Assembly: GCA_903813345.2 (NCBI GenBank)
Contig: CAIIXF020000009.1
Location: 9,418,030 to 9,482,029, forward strand
Direction of reading: 5' to 3'
DNA: 64,000 nt
Source of the DNA: Owenia fusiformis
Lineage: Eukaryota; Annelida; Polychaeta; Sabellida; Oweniidae
Positions 53,553 to 64,000 of this stretch are shown here, piece after piece (the first letter of the stretch is position 1; each line of letters starts with the position of its first letter). The position numbers were made by a program, and so were the translations under genes. The notes below the pieces were generated by a model that saw only the letters and a list, made by a program, of their open reading frames with translations, searched no databases and had not been told where the DNA came from.

Positions 53553-54435
53553 AAAATAGAAACATATTTATCTGGACTAACTTTTGTTTATTTCAGAGGT
53601 AATATGTGCAGTAAAGCTTGGGCATTTTGTGATAGACTAGATCTATGCGAGTAGAAATAAATCTTGATTTATGTCATTAAATATTCAAAATTCAGTTCAA
53701 ATGATGTCATATTTGAAATCTACATGTAAAATTACTCCTAGAAATATGGATTCGCAAAATGTTTATCGACTTTGAAAATGTAATCTTTTTTGAAAATGTG
53801 ACTTCTAGTTTGGGGAGATTCCTCATAGACCCCATGTTATAAAATCACAAAAAGTGAAACATCTTTTCTTGTATTGGAGAGATAATATTTTCTTTTACTG
53901 GACATATTTTAATTTGCATAACTATTAGACACATAGGGTGATATGAAAATTGAACCACTAAAACTGATGAATATTTAAGTTAAAGGGAACTTTCTACTAT
54001 ACCCACCATGCTATCTGACCCAAATGAGCCATCTGATGGTGAAACTGGTAACTACCTACTCACATCTGAGTTTATTAGAGGGGGTTTCAGCCATTTTTAT
54101 TTTGGGGAAAATAACATGACAGAAAAACATCAAAATAATAAAGGTCACATGTATGATAACCAAACGAAAATATATTGAAGAAAGGCCAGGTATATATGTT
54201 TTTATTTTTCCATATAATGTTACAATGACCAATGTGGTCCTTCAATTGCTTATTTTTTAGATTCAAAGTTGTCAAATAAATTGTAAGAAAGACTGTAGGG
54301 ACTATGATACATGTTCCTCCAAAGGAGAATAATTGTCTAGGCTGAATACTGACACTTGATGAGCCAATCCTTAGATCATCATATTACAGCTTTACATGCT
54401 ATAGAATACTGTATGTTGAGAAGTTTCATCTAAGG
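53553..54435. other. RINT1 intron 1, nothing recognised
   Basis: AT-rich sequence with no exon, inverted repeat or repeat family that I can support. Confidence 0.5.
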
Positions 54436-55098
54436 CCTATTTCAGTGTTTTATTTCGTCAGTCAAAGCTAAATAAGAAGATTCAGCTACAGAATGCAACT
54501 ATCACTTACCTTCTAGGATTTAGTAAACACTGAAAATTATAACCTTATCAACTTTGTTTTGTTGACCATGAAGCATAAGCACGATATCAAAGAGAAATTT
54601 CTCAATCAAATTATTTCTTGGTAAGTTCCAGAAGGTTGGATAAGAAAATCACCAACACATGTGAAATTCGATTCTTGGTTCATTGATTTCACATTTCTTA
54701 TTTTACATATTTTCAAAAATGTATCACAATACAGTACATCAACAACAGATCTTACTGCATGGACTTATACAGCAGAGATGAAAAGCCTGTGGCTGCTGCT
54801 CTTTCCCCTATTAAAGTTAAGAAGAAAGTAAACTTCCATTTCATTCTAAACTCAGAAACTTGTTTGCAAACGAGCGTAAAACATTCTTTCTTTTTAATAA
54901 TTTTATTGATTATCAGACATGGTAACTGACGCAAACTTACACTTCTTTCTATAAATATTGTGCTTCATGGTTGACAAAACAAAGATGATAGGTTACATTT
55001 GTCAGTGTTTATTAAATCCTGGAATGTAAGTGACAGTCACATTTTATAACCGAATCTTACTTTTAGATTTGACTGACGAAATATAACACTGAAATAGG
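54436..55098. mobile_element. 663-bp foldback MITE
   Basis: Ends CCTATTTCAGTGTTTTATTT and the inverse of ATATAACACTGAAATAGG. Arms continue inward (TTTGTTTTGTTGACCATGAA with its inverse near 54965-54985). No coding sequence. Confidence 0.8.
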
Positions 55099-55105
55099 GC
55101 TAAAT

Positions 55106-55505
55106 TTATCCCGTGCCAGGACTATAGTCCTGGAACAAGTCCAATCTTTTGCCTGTACGATTACAACTTGACCGAGAGAGATTCCATCACTTTCCAAGAT
55201 GGCGGTTGGATTTAAACTTGGGTTGGGTTTGACTGACCCGAAAGTACCAATAAATGGAGGAATTTGACGGTTGACATAAGTTAAATATTATACGCAAATA
55301 TTGCGATCAAAAACGAAAATTTCTTAGTTCTGCCGATAAACCCAGACAATTTTGGATTCATCTACACGGAAAGAATGCTAAAATACCAAGGAATCTATTG
55401 AAGTAGGTATATTAAGTGTACGGTACGTAGATAATTATCCCAAGTTGTAATCCTACAGGCAAAAGATTCGGCTCGTTCCAGGACTATAGTCCTGGCATGG
55501 GATAA
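55106..55505. mobile_element. 400-bp MITE with palindromic ends
   Basis: Terminal inverted repeats start TTATCCC; each contains the perfect palindrome CCAGGACTATAGTCCTGG. Flanked by the 8-bp duplication GGCTAAAT (55098-55105 and 55506-55513). Inserted at the edge of the previous MITE. An 8-bp duplication suggests a hAT- or P-like mobiliser. Confidence 0.88.
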
Positions 55506-55750
55506 GGCTAAATTAAGAAGAAGAAGCTAAATATGCTGTACACCTAATCATATGTGGAGGCACTGAAGCCATAAACAGCAACTACATGATTAACTAACAT
55601 AAGTTGAAAAAGAATAAAATTTGGAAAGGGTCTGTTATGATTTGCATGACGTGTACTGATTCTGATAAACAAAACTGACTGAGTGTTCAGTGTGTGAAAA
55701 TTCAAAATAAAAAAATATTGTTTCCATTCATATCTCTTCAATCCCCTCAC

Positions 55751-55900
55751 CTGATCTTCCAATGACTTTTTTGTGGCTAGAGCTTTAGTGTAGAAATTCC
55801 GAACTTTTCCTAGGGATTTTACATCTTCTCCAAATTCAGAGTTACAGAAGAAAATAACCTGATTTTCAACAAAATTTTGGTCATCCATGGGAGCTGCCAT
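55751..55900 (-). CDS. RINT1: RINT1 coding exon 1 (start codon)
   Basis: 150 bp, codons 1-50, beginning MAAPMDDQNFVENQVIFFCN and ending KKSLEDQ; donor CAG/GTGAGG, phase 0. Across nine exons (1,545 bp, 515 codons) every phase matches and the product aligns with RINT1 as I know it. RINT1 is the RAD50-interacting subunit of the NRZ (NBAS-RINT1-ZW10) tether at the ER membrane that captures Golgi-derived COPI vesicles; it is also linked to the G2/M checkpoint and autophagy. The C-terminal third, about 270 residues by comparison with the vertebrate length of about 790, lies left of the window. The start was chosen as the first ATG; a second in-frame ATG is at codon 5. Confidence 0.9.
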
Positions 55901-56227
55901 GTTGGAACTTCTCTACATTTCAAACTCACAAATGGAATTAAATTGCATTAAATATTTAATATCTAATTTATATTTTTGTCATCATTATTGTTTTGATTTA
56001 TCGAATCAATTGATCTAGATTAATTTAATTTACAAGAATTGTGATTTTACATGACAATATTATTGATTTCGATAAAGAAAACCAAAATTAGTTTGACATT
56101 TATTTTTCAATCAAGAAATCTCGCAAATTCTCGACCACCTTGCGAGAGTTCAATTTTGAAAGTTCTAAACAACAACAAAAGAAGTATGCTCTGCAATTAG
56201 TGGATTTTAAGTGAACATATCGCTGCA
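55901..56227. promoter_or_regulatory. Bidirectional promoter region
   Basis: 327 bp separate the start codons of RINT1 (minus) and the next gene (plus), so both promoters and 5' leaders must share this stretch unless there are unseen upstream exons. It contains TCTCGCAAATTCTCG and CTTGCGAGAG, a near inverted pair (56126-56151). No TATA box stands out. Confidence 0.6.
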
Positions 56228-56618
56228 ATGGCGACAAAACTTCACAAAGATGATAAAAAGGTACAGAAGCCTGTATCGGTATTATCTAGGTGTATTGCAA
56301 TCGTTTTGAAACCAAGAAATCAACGCTCCGAAAATGAAGGTTCTGAAACAGACCGGCCTCCAAGTACTATTTTGGACCATGGTAATGTTGATTTTACCAA
56401 GACTGGTAAAGAAATGTTTCAAGAGTTTAGAACTGCTAATAAGAACTGCTATTGGAATTCACAACTTGATGAGTGTACCTATAATGTAAAATATGTTGGA
56501 TACATCGAGCCTTATACTTTACTCGTTGGCGGAAAAGATACCCACTTGGATACATTACGCAGCACCTGGGCAAAACGAATCCTCAAAGCACCCAAAGGAT
56601 ACATCATACAGAAATTAG
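56228..56618 (+). CDS. First coding exon of an unidentified gene, perhaps a PTB-domain protein
   Basis: 391 bp, 130 codons plus one base, starting MATKLHKDDKKVQKPVSVLS in a good context (GCAATGGCG). The donor is TTAG/GTAAGA at 56618/56619. The basic N-terminus is followed by CTYNVKYVGYIEPYTLLVGG then THLDTLRSTWAKRILKAPKG. The VKYVG...W pattern resembles the first strand and helix of PTB/PID domains such as those in FAM43-type proteins, but the match is short. No further exon is found in the remaining 7.4 kb, so the first intron extends beyond the window. The gene is not identified. Confidence 0.6.
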
Positions 56619-59600
56619 GTAAGAGAATGTGCTATGTAAGTTTATATTGCTGGCAAAGATGCTGTGAATGTGTTTCAAATACACACGAATAAACACTACG
56701 CCTTACATAATTCCGTCCAAGGATTATGAAAAAGATGGGAAGAAAATATGACAAAGATACTCGTCATATGTTCAACCTTACATAATTCTCTTATTCGCTT
56801 TATGACTTAATATTGCAATACTTTAACAGATGTCTTAATATGTCAGTTGAATAGAATTGCATGACAAAAACAATTCTTTATACACATGTATGATGGTTTA
56901 TTACATAACAAATCTGTATGCTATATTTTGAGGGTAAAAGTCTCTAAAGTTAGGTTTGAATCCTTCAGTTGATGTTAACACAGTTTTAATTAAAACTACA
57001 GTTAGTGACCAACATTTGGTATCTTATCTAATTAAGGAAGATCTAGTGACACTAATAAGTACTTAAGCCAATTAGTCCCTCATAGACAGCTACTTTATAT
57101 GGAAGATTCTAATTATATTTTCTTGTCTGCTAACGCTATTTCACTCCATTTCTCTTAAAATTTAAATACATTCCTGATTTCTTTGTATTTCTACTACCTC
57201 TTGTTGGTAATATAACAAACAGTAGGAAGTCTATATAAGCTACCTATAAGACATTAATATCCTTGATTTATGCATGTCACATAGAATTAGCAGTTGGTAT
57301 AATATCTTAATTGTTTCATTTCATCAATCACAAATCATGCACTTGTGAGCAAATGTTAATTATCTGTTCAATATGCCTCCAAATGAAGCAGTAGTATTCT
57401 TGGATATTATTTAAGCCTGTGAGCATTTTTGTAATGTTTCCATAGATCTGTCTTCTAGATATAATTTAAAAAAATTCTCTATGCATTGTTTAAAATTGAT
57501 ATAAGACCTTGGGAATGATTCTGGGGGCAATTTATTGTAAAAGATTTACTGGAAGATTTTGAGTAGTCAAATTATTGATGTATAGAACTTTGTATTGATT
57601 TCAGCTTTCCACCGTCCTCTATACTAGTTTATAATAATGCGGCATATTAATGCCACAGCTTTAAACCGTTGAAAATGTTAGCTTGAAATATTGTGACAAT
57701 TGAATGGCTTGCACCTGCTCCCTTGAAGTGCAGTAAATAAATAAAAAATGAATGGTGTTTTGACATTACTGGCTATTGTATTGTGCTTTATCTGAGTCCC
57801 TCTTTAACTAATGCTTGTGAGAATGTCTTTTCTCTTTCAGAGAGGGAGTAGGGCTGAAGAAGGAACAATGAGCGAATTGTAATAATCTGGTGTATTTAAA
57901 TGTTAATTATATGGATTCAAGACAACTTTTTAATTTTATGGGTTCTTTTATTGTCTAGGTCATACTATGCTTTTAATATGCTAGATGGTTATTGGACAGA
58001 AGTCTAATGAATTACAGTTTCCTCAAATCTTGATTTATGAGGTTGTAATAACTGCAATACAATTTTTAAAACTTTAGGCTGTTGACTTTGCTTAAAATTT
58101 TGTTTTCATAATGCTTTTTTCACGTTATTTCTCCACCAAAATAAACTGAAACTCCAGATTTTTAGAAATCAATCTTTTTGCAGTTTAGAATACTGAATTT
58201 GTTACTATGCTATTTTTTCTTGTCCTCTACTTTTCCACTTTTTCTCGGATAAAAATGAGTCCAACATGAGTTTTTATTTACTGGTAAAACCAACTGTCTG
58301 AGCTAGGCCTATATATTTTCTGCATACTAATCTGGAAGTTCCCTTTAAAATTTTATAAAACAACTTGTGAGTTATATGAAACTGAACTTTTAACTGCTTC
58401 ACCATCTAAAGAATTCCCTTTCAGCATTTTCAATATATGTTGTATTTTTCTCCAAAACTTTTTCTGGTAATGCCTGTTACAACCATATCACAGACTCACA
58501 TGAAATTGAATTTATTTAAAGGGTTATAGGATTTAGTAGCAAATCTACATGTATCATTCTTAAATCTTTAGAAATAATCTTGGAATGTATATTTGATTAT
58601 GTTATTAAACAACAGTTTACAATGATTATTACAACTAAACTACCTTTTAGATATTAATGCTCAACATTTCTCAAAAATTCAAAACTATGAACTCTCAATT
58701 TCAATGTTCATTGAATGAAAAAATGAAGGCCATTATTATGGGTAGCTGTATTATCTTTCACCGTTTTTCATTGTCTTGAACTCAAGAAAGTGTAAAAACA
58801 TTTGAGGGAAATTCTCTTTCTGTAATACCTCCGTCTCCTTATGTGTTTAGATAAGAGCTCTTGATCCTATTGTTTTGATATCACATTAGTCTGTGTTTTT
58901 TCACATGTATATGTGTTTATATAGTTGATCACATGCATCATACAAGCTTTATAGAGTTTCAAATGGTGTACTTTCAAAAGTACAATGGATGTTTCTTTCA
59001 GGGCTGTTTAGGTTGACAAAGATACAGTTTTCTGACTGGAGAAGTATCTTATCTTCTCTCTCTTAATCTATATTCCCAGGCACATATCCACAATTTTGTT
59101 AAGGGGGTTTACTTTTAAAAAAATATTTTGTCCTAAAACCATTTTATTTTGAAAGACTTTTATCCAGGGGGATTCGCTCACCCCCCCCCCCCCCCCGTTA
59201 TAAGCTTGATTCCCTATCCTGAAGCACATAGGTTAGTCCTCTTTTTGTAATGTGAAGTTTGTGGAGGGAAATCGTTTCTAAGGTATGTTTTACTAAGAAG
59301 ATTGGAGTAGAGGAAGGAGTGTCATATGGTCTTAGCATGTTAGAGGAATATGAGCTATAGGAACAATCAGTTGACCACAATCAGAGTACGGCAGGTCACA
59401 TTGAACTGGAATGAATATTGTACCATTTGCTATAATCTGACTCCATACCTATGCATTACGATTTCCTACAAGACCAATCATGAAACTTCTTTACAAATCA
59501 ATTTGTTATACTCAGAGTGTACGATGATACTGTTAGACAATAAGTCCCAGGGTATGGATTTGGTCAAGTTTTGAGGAAAATACACTGTTGCTAAGGATGC

Positions 59601-60691
59601 CTTGTAGAGAGCAATTAAACCAGTAACTAACGGTTACACTAGCCACAAATGTCTAGTAATTTCCAAGAGCACATTGTATATTGTAGCATGAATGTTTAAT
59701 CCATTTCATTCTAGTTCAAATAATTACAGCCTTTGATATGAGTTATATTAATGAATTTATTTGCGTTATTGATTTTATATTGTTTGAGTAAGGAGCAACA
59801 TGACTTGAGAGTTCAATTCAGGTTTACGAGAGCTATCATCGATGTTGATGTTGAAGTAGCATCGATAGGCATCAAGTAGGAAGAACCTAACTTCAGAGTC
59901 CTTCTGTCTTTATCTTATAGTGCTTGTGCGAGTCTGTAGAATCTGAAGAATCAACAATAGGAAGAATCATGAAAGCTAACTGGAACTCGCTGCCATTCTG
60001 GTTGGGCTGCAAGTCCATATGTCCCCCCTCCCACTACTTGGCTACACTCTTTCTCTCACAGGGATGTGCATAGTAGGGGGGGGGGGGTAACAAGGGGTTG
60101 AAGCTAGACTAAGTATTAAAATGTTAGTAAAGATGTACAAGATCCAATCCCTTTGTCAATACTGTTGAGCCAAGCCTCTGGCTTTTATGTCTGAGCTTCC
60201 TCCTAAAGCTTGTCTAGTTCTGACATACCCTGTAGACCTTTCCCAATAGATTGATTTTGTAAAAGAGAGATTCACCTACATTACTAGGCTCTGAGAATCA
60301 GGGTATTCCCATGTGAGATGTTTTAAGTGAAAGTATATCAGAAGTTATCCTTTGCATTCGTTTGACTACACTTCTTAAAAGAGAGCTCCGTCTTCGTTTA
60401 ACTAGACTCTGCACGCAGGGTAATCAGAAGTGTATTTCTGCTCTATTTGGGTCTTACTTCAATTTCTGAGTGTCTGTAGTGATATTTGAACCATAGCTAT
60501 ATTGAAATTGGTTATTGTTCCAATAGGGGTACTTAATTAACAGAGAAGCTGGGGTTGTATAGAATTCATATTGATTGTTATTCCTTTGATCCGATACCTT
60601 TTCTTTTGATCTGGTATATTTTCTCATAATTTCTTGATCTAATGATTTCAGTGTTCTTAACTCGCCATCTTATCCGTCCTCTCCCACTCAG
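56619..60691 (+). other. First intron of the unidentified gene
   Basis: AT-rich sequence with no exon I can support. A CTCTTTCAG acceptor-like site at 57840 is followed by an early stop in the required phase. A C17 run lies near 59180 and a G run near 60077. Confidence 0.5.
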
Positions 60692-60836
60692 TTATGCCGT
60701 GGTCACATTTGCTCCTATTTTCATTAGGCGCCCGGCCGATTGAGTATTGTGTTCAGAAATGTATTCGATTTTGAACAAAATACTCAATCGGCCGGGCGCC
60801 GGCCGATGAATCGTAGCAAATGTGACCCAGGCATAA
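60692..60836. repeat. 145-bp GC-rich foldback element
   Basis: Outer arms TTATGCC and GGCATAA plus GGTCACATTTGCT and AGCAAATGTGACC. Inner arms GCGCCCGGCCGATTGAGTAT and the inverse of ATACTCAATCGGCCGGGCGC around a short loop. The whole unit can fold into one long hairpin. Target duplication not evident. Confidence 0.8.
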
Positions 60837-62155
60837 GATATTGTCGTTTTGCATTTATTCTCTACCCCCATTTTACCCCCCCCTGACCCCTCCTTACATC
60901 TACAATTCATTTAGAAATTATGGTTTTGTATCATATACCCAGGAGGGGAGTCAAAAGGGCTTGGAGCCAGACTAAACAATTAGTTTTTTTCATCCATTCT
61001 AAAGCTTCCAAGAGGTGTCCAAGAGCTAAATGTTTATTTTCTCAATAGGTTTTATTTAATAAACAAAGTACTGTTTATTCCCTGTTGTTGTTTTATAGAT
61101 TTATCTAAACTTTGGATAAAGAAGTAAGACAAGGATTTGTTGATTGACTAACAAATCTGACCAGCTAGCCAGTTCATTCTGTATCAAAGAAATCAATGAA
61201 GAACATTATTTAGCTGTTGTATGGCTTTTGTACCTTCTACCAGGTTCACGGATCTATGTTTGTCACGTCAATACATCGTTGGGCAGTATCAATAATGGCG
61301 CATGATGATTCGTTGTTGGTAACTTGTAAAGTGTTAATTCAATATTATCAGCCTTGTTTCAATTGTAATATGGTGTTAGTTTTCTTCTTTGGTGGTTTTA
61401 ATTAACTTCCTAGATACTATTGAAGTAATGTTCACCATTGAGATTCTGTTGGCCATTATTTTAATATTGTAAGATGACAGTATGATTTCATTGTCATTGT
61501 TTCCTGATTCCTATGTTTCCATTGTTTTTAACAATTGTAGCATTATGTAACTTTGCATATAATTATAGTGCTGAACCATATGTTGATTCAAACTATTCCT
61601 GTTTCAAACCAGGGGACGAGATCTCATGATCTTGTTTCTCATTACAAGTGGAAATAGTGGAGTGGAAATAAGAAAGAATTAAATATGTAGGCATGTAGTA
61701 AATACTCTAAATTGCCTTAAAATGTCCGAAAATCAGACAGTTTCATTCAAATTTTAGAAAGAAATTGGGTGAAGAGAATTTAATTGCTCAGCAGAAAAGT
61801 TGTACAAATATATACAGTTGATTTGAATATTTTACAAGGACTAATTACATCAGTATGATATATTGAATAATACATGATGTAATTATATAGATTGACATTA
61901 TAGATTGTATAGTGAAACAATTGAGGATAATTAGTGACTTTAATTGTTCCCTCCTGGAAACTTTCACTAAATTGACCCTTGCAAGAACTTGAAAATGTTC
62001 AACAATGAACCATACTTGTACCCTTATATAATAAGATATCATGTTGCATTTCATCTCATGTCTCAAGTCAGAAAGATGTTACTGGTAAGGTAGCAAGATA
62101 TCTCCAAAGTTTGGTGTCAAAAGATTAATTGATTATTTCAGATTTGGATGTATTA
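60837..62155 (+). other. Intron, nothing recognised
   Basis: No exon or repeat family that I can support in this 1.3-kb stretch. Confidence 0.5.
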
Positions 62156-62160
62156 CTTAT

Positions 62161-62388
62161 CAGGGCTCTCGCCAGGCTTTTAGACTGTGGTGCAGCACCA
62201 CACTCTATTTAGCTCCCTCCACACCCTATTGGCAAATCATGACTGTTTCCACAGTCTAAACTTGACTGAATATACAATAATAGCATGTAAAAAGGATAGA
62301 ACATAACATAAATATGATTTAGCACCATTGAATGGTTATTCTGAAGATGTGAGCACCACACCCTAAATATTTCCTGGTGAGAGCCCTG
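62161..62388. mobile_element. 228-bp MITE with CAGGGCTCTC ends
   Basis: Inverted ends CAGGGCTCTCGCCAGG and CCTGGTGAGAGCCCTG, flanked by CTTAT on both sides (62156-62160 and 62389-62393). The CAGGG start is common in hAT-type ends and a 5-bp duplication fits some animal hAT groups. Non-coding. Confidence 0.85.
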
Positions 62389-62929
62389 CTTATAGATGTA
62401 TGTAAGTGAAGAACAATTTTATTTCTGAGAGCAATCTACTATGGGATAATTGAAATTGATAGTTTGACACTCTTTACTAAAGTTTTATTTCTTGGTCCAT
62501 CTTTCCCTAAGATATCTTCACCCAGCCCTCTAGTTTAGGCGGGGGGGGGGGGGGAATGTAATGTCAAAGTAAACACCTTAACATAAACATATTACAAGTA
62601 GCAGACAAGGTGACACATTTTGGAGAATCTAAACTGTCTCAAGGAAAAGCCAAGATGCAATCAGAACCTAAACACAAACATGTAATTAGTGTTAATTAGC
62701 ACTTATTAGCATTCTTGCTATCTCTGTTTTTCTTCATGTTGTGGCATGTTAATTAGCAATATCCTTGGACAAATAAGTCATTTCCACTTGTATCTGAATC
62801 CTAGCATCTATTCTGCCCCTTCTCTATTTTTTTGCTAAAACTCCTCTTTGTGAGTTCATTGCAAATACGATAATTCAAACATCCTTTAGAGTGTCAATAT
62901 AATAAAGGTGGGAGGGATTGAAAATGGGT

Positions 62930-62998
62930 TTTATTCTGAGGGATAATATGATATTTCTGAGGGCCAGAGGGAAATATCACATTATCATCAGGAATAAA
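62930..62998. repeat. Imperfect hairpin repeat
   Basis: TTTATTCTGAGGGATAATAT and the inverse of ATATCACATTATCATCAGGA pair imperfectly around a TGAGGGCCAGAGGG loop. Probably a decayed small foldback element. 62394-62929 holds a G14 run near 62540; nothing else is seen. Confidence 0.55.
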
Positions 62999-64000
62999 CA
63001 CATATTAAATCCCGACCAGTAAATATACTTTTTACCCCAATATTCATGACTGTCTATAGTATTTCGTGGAATTGTTAGTTCAGAATCGACATCTAATATA
63101 AGAAATAGGAGACTGGTAATAAATAAAATGATGAACTATTTGTGGATAGTTTGTTGTTTTCAGTGTTCAAGTTGGACTTTTCTTTCATGCTGGTTTTTCA
63201 CAGTTTCATGGGGTGATCCTATAACTCACCTGTGTAATTGCAATTCTCTAATTGGATATGTGACACTAAGAAAACTCATGCTTTTGCAACAAACTGACAG
63301 TTCACCTGTTGATTAAAACATGAAATAATGTCAAAAAGGAGTGGAATCAGCAAGGAACAAAGTTATGTGATATGTAGTTAACACTCTAAATTGTTTGAAA
63401 ATCCAAGAAAGTATTACATTTCATTCAAATTTTATAGAAAATTGCATGAAATAAATGACTTGAACATGATTTCAATGACAGGTGTAAAAGAAAAGTATAC
63501 TAATATTGCTATCATAAATCAATCAACCCCCTCCCTAAGAATACTTGTACTTATGTGATTGATTTTGGTTGGTAAATCCCAATTTTCTTTTTTATTTACC
63601 CTTTGCATTCGTTCAACTTCACTTCTTTAAAGTGAGCTTGGTCTTCACTCTTTCAGTTTACAATAAATCTCTGATCTCACCGAGCCAATCAGAGTTTGTC
63701 GTCGAAGTATGGGCGACTTTCTATATGGTAATTTCCTCTGACATCCCCGCTTAGTTAATGAGCACGTATTTAGCATGTGTTCCTTCCACTTTGCTGATTG
63801 GTTGAGAAAGGGTCAGCGTGGTAGATTTGAAATGATTTATTACCTGGGCTGTCAAAGGCACCAATCTTCCGGATGGGGCTGCGAAACTGTGATATAGTCT
63901 ATACTAGGCAGAGGGTAGTTTATAACTTAACTCTGCTTGCAGGGTATTATTTATTGAAAGGAATTTTTTTTAAAGTCACTTGTAATTTTTGATGCTGGTA
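62999..64000 (+). other. Intron, nothing recognised
   Basis: AT-rich sequence to the window end. No exon, RNA gene or repeat recognised. Confidence 0.5.

Noticed and set aside
57840-57900. Possible second exon of the gene at 56228 after CTCTTTCAG
   Set aside because: In the required phase a stop appears within a few codons, and the sequence has no coding character.
59198-59380. Small frames in 56700-64000 on both strands
   Set aside because: Short, without start context, splice borders or domain similarity; they look like chance frames in an intron.

Overview
The window is nuclear DNA of an invertebrate animal. Coding regions are split by introns with GT-AG borders, one host gene has introns up to about 24 kb, and most of the rest is transposable-element debris. 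The debris includes a Ty3/gypsy-type LTR retrotransposon, two LINEs, Tc1/mariner relics, many MITEs, and monomer-array repeats with GACG/GACA tails. Repeats with those tails are common in marine invertebrates, but I cannot fix the phylum.

Bases 14-21557 hold two copies of one about 10.6-kb Ty3/gypsy-type element in direct tandem. They share the middle LTR (LTR 14-719, interior, LTR 10211-10916, interior, LTR 20852-21557), and a 4-bp ATAT target duplication lies only at the outer edges. Copy 2 has intact gag, pol and a third ORF. Copy 1 lost the gag start region (402 bp) and 38 bp of the RNase H region. Both keep a third ORF between pol and the 3' LTR, which encodes a C2H2 zinc finger followed by 28-residue repeats. 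The element has a long leader with repeats and hairpins, and a probable -1 frameshift site between gag and pol.

Bases 21730-55900 carry the first nine coding exons (515 codons) of RINT1 on the minus strand. The remaining 3' exons must lie left of the window, so the retrotransposon pair sits inside a RINT1 intron, antisense to it. The first 68 bp of exon 8 plus adjoining intron have been tandemly copied about seven more times. The 24.3-kb intron between exons 7 and 8 contains a separate gene on the plus strand. It is a predicted NERD-like nuclease/superfamily 1 helicase in two coding exons (32458-33333 and 40716-41826), with a 34-A tract that shifts the frame of exon 1. Its 7.4-kb intron holds a 75-bp minisatellite whose every unit carries a splice-donor-like sequence.

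Head-to-head with RINT1, 327 bp away, a plus-strand gene starts at 56228. Its first coding exon perhaps encodes the start of a PTB-like domain. Bases 56619-64000 look like its first intron and contain small MITEs but no exon I can support.

RINT1 is a housekeeping tethering factor of Golgi-to-ER transport. The NERD/helicase gene is the least familiar host gene here, and the zinc-finger ORF is the least familiar element gene.
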